NCBI GenBank assembly: GCA_017391545.1
Contig: JAFOYD010000133.1
Location: forward strand, 1-5,330
Direction: 5' to 3'
From: Lachnospiraceae bacterium
Lineage (GTDB): Bacteria > Bacillota > Clostridia > Lachnospirales > Lachnospiraceae
DNA: 5,330 nucleotides
Positions 1 to 5,330 of the stretch are shown here, in pieces. The translations under genes were made by a program, and so were the position numbers. The notes under the pieces were generated by a model. It was not told where the DNA came from and made no database searches. It saw only the letters and a list, made by a program, of their open reading frames with translations. Numbering within the stretch: position 1 is the stretch's first letter; every line of letters begins with the position of its first letter.

Positions 1-231
1 ACTTGTTCCTCTTTTTCTGCCTCTGCTGTCTTTGTTTCTTCTGTCTGCTGTGTCTCAGCAGGCTTTGTCTCCTCCGCCGTTGCCTGTGTCTCGGTCGGCT
101 TGGATTCTTCGTTTTCGCCTTCATTCTGTCCATCGATGGCTTCGCTACTGCCGGTTTCCTTGTCTCCTGCATCATCGTCAACGACTTCTTCGGTCGACTG
201 CTCGATGACAGTTTCCGGTTCGGTTGTGCCC
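1..231 (-). repeat. Thr/Glu-rich low-complexity spacer of the downstream exported protein
   Basis: After the signal peptide the visible product is acidic and low in complexity, with repeated ET, TEE and PAETQ/PTETQ units, densest from about position 105 to the left edge. The codons are mostly GAR, ACA, CAG and AAR, so the opposite strand shows a false Cys/Leu/Phe-rich open frame. It is comparable in kind, not in exact sequence, to the Ser/Glu spacer of the upstream protease. Confidence 0.75.
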
Positions 232-326
232 TCTGCCGCATAAGAAGTGACCGGTAATGACTGTACCGTCATAGCCACTGATAATGCTATTGGCAGGAAA
301 CGTTTGAACAAATTTCGTTTAAACAT
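1..326 (-). CDS. N-terminal part of an exported protein with signal peptide and Thr/Glu-rich spacer; 3' end outside window
   Basis: The frame opens at ATG 326-324 and stays open for 108 codons to the left edge. Residues 1-30 are a classical Sec signal peptide: basic start (MFKRNLFKRF), hydrophobic core (LPIALSVAMTV), and a cleavage region SLPVTSYAAE. Cleavage after Ala30 fits the -3/-1 rule (Ser28, Ala30). After it comes an acidic low-complexity stretch rich in Glu, Thr, Gln and Pro (for example KPAETQQTEETKTAEAE), typical of spacers between the secretion signal and the functional domain in clostridial surface proteins. No catalytic or binding domain is visible, so the function is unknown. 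It could be another surface protease or adhesin like the upstream gene, whose spacer has similar character, but that is inference. The start is supported by a G-rich ribosome site 10 nt upstream and by a promoter and leader. The upstream gene is separated from it by a terminator, so this is probably its own transcription unit. Confidence 0.88.
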   Translation of the reverse strand, partial: MFKRNLFKRFLPIALSVAMTVQSLPVTSYAAEGTTEPETVIEQSTEEVVDDDAGDKETGSSEAIDGQNEGENEESKPTETQATAEETKPAETQQTEETKTAEAEKEEQ

Positions 327-438
327 TTTTCATTTTCCCCCTTTTTGGATTTTTAGTCCGGTGCATGTGAATATCACATGATATCCCCTTTACACCTGTT
401 ATTAGCTTCGCCGACACTGCATAATCTGTCAGCTATGT
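327..438 (-). promoter_or_regulatory. Structured 5' leader of the downstream gene, class unknown
   Basis: The predicted leader holds two hairpins. The first, near the 5' end, pairs GCTGACA (433-427) with TGTCGGC (416-410), one G-U pair, around a 10-nt loop. The second pairs GGTG (396-393) with CACC (363-360) and CATGTGA (380-374) with TCACATG (370-364) around a TAT loop, leaving a 12-nt bulge on the 5' side. That bulge carries AAAGGGG, similar to the true ribosome site. I could not match the leader to a riboswitch I know; the conserved core of the class I cyclic-di-GMP riboswitch (around GCACAGGGCAAACC) is absent. It may simply stabilise the mRNA. Pairings were drawn by eye without energy calculation. 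Confidence 0.4.
335..345 (-). promoter_or_regulatory. Ribosome binding site of the downstream exported protein
   Basis: On the minus strand the sequence reads AAAAGGGGGAA, with the five G at 341-337. The spacing from the last G to ATG 326 is 10 nt, which is good. Another ATG at 333-331 lies only 3 nt from the G run and opens a four-codon frame (M-K-N-V-stop) that overlaps the real start. The spacing and the signal peptide that follows decide for 326. Confidence 0.8.
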
Positions 439-443
439 TGTTA

Positions 444-472
444 ATTATACTACAATTCAAACAATTTATCAA
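444..472 (-). promoter_or_regulatory. Sigma-A type promoter of the downstream exported protein
   Basis: On the minus strand TTGATA (472-467, one mismatch to TTGACA) is followed after exactly 17 bases by a perfect TATAAT (449-444). The region upstream, about 473-560, is very AT-rich with A/T tracts, as expected for a strong Firmicutes promoter. Transcription would start near A438 or A436, giving a leader of about 112 nt. It lies downstream of the protease terminator, so the second gene can be expressed independently. Confidence 0.78.
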
Positions 473-594
473 AGATTTTTGCTATTTTTGTAATTTTTAG
501 CACATTGTATAGTTTTATATGATTTTATACGCCATATTGTCGTTTTATTCTTATGCGGTTTCGATATTTTTTGTATATCTTTTTTCATTTGCGC
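473..594. other. AT-rich intergenic stretch without a gene
   Basis: This part of the 328-base intergenic region (327-654) between terminator and promoter is strongly AT-rich with many short A and T tracts. I see no open frame with a ribosome site and no tRNA-like fold. The only symmetric element is the palindrome TTTGCGCAAA (588-597), which overlaps the T run of the terminator. The stretch may act as an upstream AT-rich promoter element. Confidence 0.6.
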
Positions 595-628
595 AAAAAC
601 GCACTATATTTGTGCAAATATAGTGCGT
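595..628 (-). terminator. Intrinsic terminator of the cysteine protease gene
   Basis: A perfect 13-bp inverted repeat (628-616 with 611-599, arm ACGCACTATATTT) encloses a 4-nt loop (615-612). In the minus-strand direction the stem runs into five T (599-595), as in a rho-independent terminator, and it sits 26 nt after the TAA stop at 655. The plus strand shows no T run after the stem, so termination is oriented for the protease gene. The arm is AT-rich in its loop half but closed by GC pairs at its base. Confidence 0.87.
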
Positions 629-654
629 CTGACGTTATTCATTCACTTACTTCT

Positions 655-3600
655 TTATTTCCACCACTTCATGCTCTGTGATTTGATGGTGATGGTGACG
701 GTCTTCTGGCCGCCATAGGCTCCTTCTCCCACCAGAAGGAACTTCGCCTTGCCCTTTTTAGGGTTATTTGGATATGGGACAATGCTGTACTCTGTGACAG
801 GCTGATTGTTCAGGGTGACAGTCAGGTCTTCCTTCGTAAGTTCAATATCCTCGTCTGTATAGTAGAACGTTCTGTTGACCTTTACCTTAGCTTTGGAAAG
901 GTTCTTGCCTTTTGAGATTATACGGTATGTTCCCTGTATTTCACCTCGGTATACGTTCTTTCCTCTGACTGTCACAGTAATGACTTCGCCCTCTGCGGGT
1001 GCTGACTGCTTTGTCAGGACATTGCCCTGCGAATCCTTATATTCAATATCTTTTTCATAGTCAACGCCTGCCTTCAAAGGCTTTCCATTTACATCAAGAA
1101 TCTGCATCTTTGGATAGAAGTTGCCAGGTTTACTGTTGTATTCCACATCAGGCAGTAACATCAGACCGACATTATTTAAGTCACTGATATTTCGTTCTGC
1201 GATGTCAAAAGTCAGTTCACCTGTTCCTTTGAGATTTTTCTTTCCCTTGACAATGACTGTGGGCTCACGGTCTTCCTTCACCGGCCAGGCTGTGTTGTTC
1301 TTGTACGACACGGTATAGTCCACGCCCTCACGCATCGTCATGCCACCAACTGTCACAATAACTTGCGGTCTCACACCTCCTTTTTGATACGGCTGACTGT
1401 AACCTCCTGCCAACTGCATATAGGCATAATCATTGACATCCGCCGGTTTGATTTTGAATGACAGTGTTCTGGTACCGCTGTATGCACCGACACCCTTTAT
1501 AGTCATCTTTGCAGTTCCTGCATTTACATTATTGCTGTAGGATAGCACTTCATAATCGACAGCTTCTTCCTTATAAGTAATCTCCGGACTTGGTGTCTGC
1601 GCCGTGCCGTCATATATGATGTCACCGTCCCACTTCACGCTTGCTTTACTGATATCTGTTCCCAGGATTTTAAAGCTCGTCCTGGTAACGCCTATGTAGT
1701 TGCCGATACCGGTAATCAGCACCTCATGTGTTCCCGTTCCTGTACCGTCATATTCCAGTGTGTAGTCTGTTCCCTCAATCAGTGTATATTGTCCATCCTT
1801 CAACTTCAGCATATTCTCTGTAATGGTAATTGGTGTATTCTCATATTTCTGATTTGGTATTTTTGACTTTTTGACCTTACTGATCAGCTTCTGTTCCGAA
1901 GCAGCTATGATGAAATCAAAACTTTTTTCACCTGTGAAATTGTTTTTTCCACATACCTTGATTTCATAGGTGCCAGGTTCGGTATAACCAGACTCCATTT
2001 CAAGGCTGTAATCTTTGTTCTGTGACAGTTTTTTTCCGTTCCACTTTACCACAGGCTTTGGCGTCTGGGTTGCACCTGCCTTGTATGCCACTGCCACGGT
2101 ATCAATGACTGTACTCTCCATGTCAATAGGCATGATTTTGAAGTTCTTTATCACTGTGCCTGTGTAGTTTCCCTTGCCTTTTATGATGATGCAGGGTGCC
2201 TTGTCAGCCTGTGCTTCTTCCGTCGTCGCATAGTCAGTTGTGTTTGCATTCACGTTATTTTGATAGCTTACCGTATAATCAATGCCTTTTCGAAGCTCTG
2301 CATCACCATCATATACCGTAAAATCAGTCGGCTGTATTGCCTTTCCTGTATAGACCTGATCTGCGACATCTGTCATATAAAGCCCCAGGGCCTTTCTCCA
2401 TCTCGCATACAATTTCAGATTTCCTGTGCTGCCTTTTTCGATCTTTTCGATTTTGTTGCCCTTGAAGTCACTGTTGTCGTACCATCCTGCGAAAATTGCC
2501 TTATCCTTCGATGGCGACTGCAGGATGAAGGTCTCTGTCTCGATCGTGTACTTAGCCGGATTTCCTTCTGCATTCATACCACCGTCCAACACATAAGTAA
2601 TTGTATATTCGGTCGGCATGTACTCCGCTGTCAGTGTTGTGTCAGCCTTGATGTTCTGATAGCTGCCACTCCAGCCTTTGAAGGTATAGCCCTCACGCTT
2701 TGGTGCCGTGGGTGGTACGGCATTCTTACCCTCCTCGACTTGCTGTGCCTCACCGATCTGATTGCCGTCTGCATCCTTGAAAATGACAGTGTACTTCGGG
2801 CTGTTTACAGTAACACTGCAGGTCGCTGATACCTCACGAAGCATATAGTCTTTCGTGCTTGCTGTAATGCTTGCCGTTCCCTTCTTAACAGCGGTGACAA
2901 CACCGTCACTTGACACCGTCGCCACACTTTTATCTGAGCTTGACCATACTATATCCTTTTGTTCGCGCTCTGTCGGGAGCTTTACAGCTGTCAGACTCTT
3001 CGTGTCACCCTTTGTCAGGGTAAGCTCTGTGTCTGACAGTTCGAGGCTTATAAGATAGAACAAATATTGCGTCTCAGCAACCGCACTCGTCTCACCATCT
3101 TTGACCGCAATCGCCTTGATGGTCACATCTTTGCTGATGTTGAATGGGTCTGTATATTTAATGCCATTTGTGACTGTAGGCGTTGTGCCGTCCATTGTGT
3201 AGTAGATTTCAGCTCCGCTGTTTGACTTGATTGTAATCTTCTGCGTTTCATCCACTATGCCCGAGCTGGGTGTAAAGATTGGTGTCATCACGCCTGCCGT
3301 TTCTTCTTCCCACTTCGCATACAGGGTCAGGTCACCGGTGCTGCCTTTTGCGATAACACTAACTGACGTCCCTGAAAAATCGCTCTCTTCATACCATCCC
3401 ATGAAAAGATATCCTTCTTGTGTTGGCTCTGCAAGTGTGATATCTGCGGATTCGACCGTGTACGTTGTCGGGTTCGTGTCTGCGTTGGTACCGCCGTTCA
3501 GTACATATTGAATCTTGTATTTGACAAGATCATACTCTGCCGTCAGTGTCGTGTCTGCGGTGATGTTCTGATAGCTGTCACTCCAGCCCTTGAACGTATA

Positions 3601-5330
3601 GCCCTTCCTGATTGGTGCTGCGGGTGCTACTGCATTTCCACCTTTTTTGACTGTCTGTGTACTAATAACATTGCCGTCTGCATCCACAAATGTCACCGTG
3701 TATCGCGTGTCCTCCTCACCGGAATCACCGACATTGACGGTGAGGGCGTTGATGCGCATGGTATAATCACCATTCTCATTTTCATTATGGCTGTCTATCC
3801 ACGCTCCGCTATGGGCATAAAAGCTCTGTCCCGGATAGGTGGTATCGCTATATTCGATGGAGTATGTCCCATCTATTGTGTAATCACAATCAATATATAC
3901 ATTCTCTTGTGTATCAAATTCAATTACAATCGCAAATGTATCTCCATGCGCAAAGGTCACCGGCGTTTTCAAATCAACCGTATATAGTCCTGCATATCCT
4001 GTTGTTCCGGTCACAGGCGCATCAAGCATCGCCGTACCTGTTTCCGGATTCTCTACCACCCCGTTTACTTTCTCGGGGTTTTTATAGATCTGGATGGTGT
4101 AATCTGCCTTATCACTTGCCATCATGAATGATACAGCTGTCAGTTTTTCATGCCTCGAGCTTCCCTTTGCCTCAAAGACCTCTGCCATTTTGTTGACTGA
4201 AACAGATACATCAAGTCCTGTATTTCCATAAAAATAGTTATTGTCATATTGATTCTTATCGCAGGCTACCGCTACCGAAGCAGCATTGCCGCTTCCCAGT
4301 GAAGCATCATAATAAGATATGTAAAAATATCCCTTATCGCCAAACCGTTCATTTCCCCAGCTGTTCTTTACAATCCATGCTCCATCCCCCGCCGGTGTCG
4401 TTGCAAAGTTATCTTTGGAAAAATTATCATCCCATCCGACTACCGTAATGGCATGATTTGTACCTGCGTTTGGATTATAGTATGCATAAGTAGAATCTTT
4501 ATAATATGTATCATTATGACCATACGACCACGCCACACAGCCATACTTTGAAATCAGCTCCTTGACAACCGACTTTTTCTGTTCTGTTGTCGCTGTATCT
4601 GTCGGTATGAAGTAGAAATCATGCGCCAGTGCAGCAACATTCTGAGCATCATTTTCTGAAAGCCGCGCTGGTAATGTACCTTCTACATTAGAATACGGAT
4701 AATCTGACTCTGATGCCATACCATGCCAGTTCATAAGCTTGATAGCCGCCAGAAAAGTGTTTCCGCCTCTGTTAAGGTATGTATCCTCAGGAGACGATAC
4801 GATGGTATCACCAACCGCATTTCCAAGCCTGTCACTTCCCGTATTGTATGTAAAATATGCCAGATGGCGTTCTGACAAGTCAATGCTATTGTTAGCGAGT
4901 TCCTGTTGAATCATAGAATTCTCCATAATCGCCGTTGTCGCAAACGCCCAACAGGTACCATATGGATTCTGATTTTTAACAGGAGTCATAGTATCAGGTG
5001 CTGATACGCGCGGATCATAAACTGATGCACTGACATCCGCGGTATTCAGATCCAAATCCGACTGATTTAGCCCCGCAAAAATATCCGTTCCGCCAATTTC
5101 AAACGGAATCTCGTCCGGAAGATTTACGGAAAAACTTTTTTCCTCTGTTAATATCTTCTTTTTATTAGCTTTCTTTTCTGTTTCAGTCTCTGTCTCACTT
5201 TCGGGCTCTGATTCACTTTCGGTCTCAGACTCCTTGCTGTTCTCCTCTGATAATGTGCTATCCGATTCACAGCTATCCTCGACTGATTCACTCTCCGCCT
5301 CGCCGCTTTCTTTGGTCGGTTCACTCTCCG
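655..5330 (-). CDS. Large secreted mosaic C1A (papain-like) cysteine protease with lectin-like, InlB B-repeat, BIG2 and Ig-like modules; 5' end outside window
   Basis: Residues are counted from the first full codon at 5328; 1557 are visible, ending in TAA at 657-655. Residues 1-60 are a Ser/Glu-rich acidic spacer. Residues about 103-356 form a papain-family peptidase domain: oxyanion Gln120 in TPVKNQNPYGTCWAFA, nucleophile Cys126, His292 in TNHAITVVGWDD and Asn322 in VKNSWG, so the catalytic set is intact. Residues about 362-532 match the lectin-like domain that follows such peptidases in Clostridia. Then come InlB B-repeats (542-600, 603-674), a chitobiase-C-terminal/Fn3-associated-like module (681-754, 'EIYYTMDGTTPT'), BIG2 (758-841, 'VWSSSDKSVATVSSDGVVTA'), two more B-repeats (846-903, 906-977) and about seven Ig-like repeats (986-1549). 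No inhibitor-type propeptide, LPXTG, SLH or membrane segment is visible. The likely role is extracellular proteolysis with binding to a polymer or host surface; substrate unknown. A TTG at 5055 is not the start, because the frame stays open upstream to the edge and a signal peptide should lie beyond it. A terminator follows the stop by 26 nt. Confidence 0.96.
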   Translation of the reverse strand, partial: ESEPTKESGEAESESVEDSCESDSTLSEENSKESETESESEPESETETETEKKANKKKILTEEKSFSVNLPDEIPFEIGGTDIFAGLNQSDLDLNTADVSASVYDPRVSAPDTMTPVKNQNPYGTCWAFATTAIMENSMIQQELANNSIDLSERHLAYFTYNTGSDRLGNAVGDTIVSSPEDTYLNRGGNTFLAAIKLMNWHGMASESDYPYSNVEGTLPARLSENDAQNVAALAHDFYFIPTDTATTEQKKSVVKELISKYGCVAWSYGHNDTYYKDSTYAYYNPNAGTNHAITVVGWDDNFSKDNFATTPAGDGAWIVKNSWGNERFGDKGYFYISYYDASLGSGNAASVAVACDKNQYDNNYFYGNTGLDVSVSVNKMAEVFEAKGSSRHEKLTAVSFMMASDKADYTIQIYKNPEKVNGVVENPETGTAMLDAPVTGTTGYAGLYTVDLKTPVTFAHGDTFAIVIEFDTQENVYIDCDYTIDGTYSIEYSDTTYPGQSFYAHSGAWIDSHNENENGDYTMRINALTVNVGDSGEEDTRYTVTFVDADGNVISTQTVKKGGNAVAPAAPIRKGYTFKGWSDSYQNITADTTLTAEYDLVKYKIQYVLNGGTNADTNPTTYTVESADITLAEPTQEGYLFMGWYEESDFSGTSVSVIAKGSTGDLTLYAKWEEETAGVMTPIFTPSSGIVDETQKITIKSNSGAEIYYTMDGTTPTVTNGIKYTDPFNISKDVTIKAIAVKDGETSAVAETQYLFYLISLELSDTELTLTKGDTKSLTAVKLPTEREQKDIVWSSSDKSVATVSSDGVVTAVKKGTASITASTKDYMLREVSATCSVTVNSPKYTVIFKDADGNQIGEAQQVEEGKNAVPPTAPKREGYTFKGWSGSYQNIKADTTLTAEYMPTEYTITYVLDGGMNAEGNPAKYTIETETFILQSPSKDKAIFAGWYDNSDFKGNKIEKIEKGSTGNLKLYARWRKALGLYMTDVADQVYTGKAIQPTDFTVYDGDAELRKGIDYTVSYQNNVNANTTDYATTEEAQADKAPCIIIKGKGNYTGTVIKNFKIMPIDMESTVIDTVAVAYKAGATQTPKPVVKWNGKKLSQNKDYSLEMESGYTEPGTYEIKVCGKNNFTGEKSFDFIIAASEQKLISKVKKSKIPNQKYENTPITITENMLKLKDGQYTLIEGTDYTLEYDGTGTGTHEVLITGIGNYIGVTRTSFKILGTDISKASVKWDGDIIYDGTAQTPSPEITYKEEAVDYEVLSYSNNVNAGTAKMTIKGVGAYSGTRTLSFKIKPADVNDYAYMQLAGGYSQPYQKGGVRPQVIVTVGGMTMREGVDYTVSYKNNTAWPVKEDREPTVIVKGKKNLKGTGELTFDIAERNISDLNNVGLMLLPDVEYNSKPGNFYPKMQILDVNGKPLKAGVDYEKDIEYKDSQGNVLTKQSAPAEGEVITVTVRGKNVYRGEIQGTYRIISKGKNLSKAKVKVNRTFYYTDEDIELTKEDLTVTLNNQPVTEYSIVPYPNNPKKGKAKFLLVGEGAYGGQKTVTITIKSQSMKWWK
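682..2373 (-). repeat. Array of about seven Ig-like (MBG-type) repeats in the protease C-terminal half
   Basis: Visible residues 986-1549 hold about seven units of 70-90 residues, starting near 986, 1072, 1147, 1225, 1296, 1380 and 1475. The shared pattern is a 'Y-x-G-x-A-x-x-P' start, a middle 'G-x-DYTVSYxNN' and an end 'I-x-GxGxYxGT-x-x-x-FxI'. Unit 4 (1225-1294) is the clearest: 'IIYDGTAQTPSP', 'SYSNNVNAGTAKMTIKG', 'GAYSGTRTLSFKI'. The units are diverged, not recent copies. Such arrays act as stalks or binding regions in Clostridia surface proteins. Unit borders are approximate. Confidence 0.85.
2398..2793 (-). repeat. Second pair of InlB B-repeats, copy B of the duplicated unit
   Basis: Visible residues 846-977 repeat the order of copy A: 'VIFKDADGNQ', 'GYTFKGWSGSYQNIKADTT', 'YVLDGGMNAEGNP', 'FAGWYDNSDFKGN', 'GNLKLYARW'. 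The first module is nearly identical to copy A in protein and very similar in DNA; a 17-base run around 2649-2665 is identical to 3561-3577. The second module has diverged more. The offset between the copies is 912 bp in their best-matching part, a multiple of three. Confidence 0.9.
3307..3705 (-). repeat. First pair of InlB B-repeats (Listeria-Bacteroides repeat), copy A
   Basis: Two consecutive B-repeat-like modules (visible residues 542-600 and 603-674) have the family pattern: 'VTFVDADGN', 'GYTFKGWS', 'ADTTLTAEY', then 'YVLNGGTNADTNP', 'GYLFMGWYEESDFSG', 'GDLTLYAKW'. B-repeats form small ubiquitin-like beta folds used as spacers or binding modules in surface proteins. The pair is duplicated as a unit downstream in the same gene. 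Confidence 0.9.
5149..5328 (-). repeat. Ser/Glu-rich low-complexity spacer of the protease
   Basis: Visible residues 1-60 consist mainly of Ser, Glu and Thr, with recurring units such as ESE, ESESV and SESEPESETETETE. The DNA is built from degenerate GAA/GAG-AGT/ACT hexamers. Such acidic spacers usually separate the signal peptide from the catalytic domain in exported clostridial proteins. The region lies where a papain-type inhibitory propeptide would be expected and contains one cysteine (residue 20). It continues beyond the window. Confidence 0.85.

Noticed and set aside
3..257. Plus-strand open frame rich in Cys, Leu and Phe
   Set aside because: It is the complement of the Thr/Glu-rich spacer of the minus-strand exported protein; GAR, ACA and CAG codons read backwards give Phe, Leu and Cys.
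588..597. Palindrome TTTGCGCAAA as an operator
   Set aside because: It is short, single, and overlaps the T run of the terminator more than 100 bases upstream of the promoter; there is no second copy to support a regulator site.
682..2373. Tandem repeats as a CRISPR array or DNA satellite
   Set aside because: The periodicity is at protein level in diverged 70-90-residue Ig-like modules within one open frame; there are no short identical repeats with unique spacers.
2260..2829. Plus-strand open frames of exactly 189 codons at 2260-2829 and 3418-3987 that resemble each other
   Set aside because: They lie opposite the two copies of the duplicated InlB B-repeat unit, so their likeness is inherited from the protease repeats. 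No signal peptide, sensible domain or convincing ribosome site is seen.
5053..5055. TTG at 5055 as the start of the protease
   Set aside because: The same frame is open without a stop to the window edge at 5330 and encodes a plausible spacer; no ribosome site precedes the TTG, and starting there would leave a secreted protein without a signal peptide.

Overview
The window holds two genes, both read on the minus strand and both cut by a window edge, with one 328-base intergenic region between them. The protein families and low-to-moderate GC content suggest a Gram-positive gut or host-associated Clostridia species, probably Lachnospiraceae. The relevant features are a papain-like protease with a lectin-like domain, InlB-type B-repeats, a BIG2 domain, long runs of 'YDGTAQTP...DYTVSYxNNVNAGT...GxGxYxGT' Ig-like repeats, and acidic Ser/Thr/Glu spacers after export signals. 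This placement is inferred from protein style only; no rRNA or marker gene is present.

Layout, right to left in the direction of transcription: (1) 5330-655 is one uninterrupted reading frame of 1557 visible codons. It encodes a very large, probably secreted mosaic cysteine protease whose 5' end lies outside the window. The order is Ser/Glu-rich spacer, C1A papain domain with Gln-Cys-His-Asn all present, lectin-like domain, a pair of InlB B-repeats, a chitobiase-C-terminal-like module, BIG2, a second pair of InlB B-repeats, about seven Ig-like repeats, and a short aromatic C-terminus (MKWWK). No LPXTG motif or membrane anchor is seen. (2) 628-595 is a strong intrinsic terminator for that gene. 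(3) 472-444 is a near-consensus sigma-A promoter, followed by a leader of about 112 nt with two predicted hairpins. (4) From 326 to the left edge runs the beginning of a second exported protein: a signal peptide followed by a Thr/Glu-rich acidic spacer.

The two genes look like neighbouring but separately transcribed surface or secreted protein genes, because terminator and promoter both lie between them. Each has an acidic low-complexity spacer before its functional part, so the second may be a related cell-envelope protein; its function cannot be read from the visible part. The reading frame of the protease runs past the TTG at 5055 without a stop to the window edge, so 5055 is not the true start.

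The most notable points are the modular duplication inside the protease (a 912-bp offset repeat able to recombine in frame), the lack of a recognisable anchor together with the unusual C-terminus, and the structured leader of the downstream gene. I found no tRNA, rRNA, CRISPR array, transposase or phage gene.
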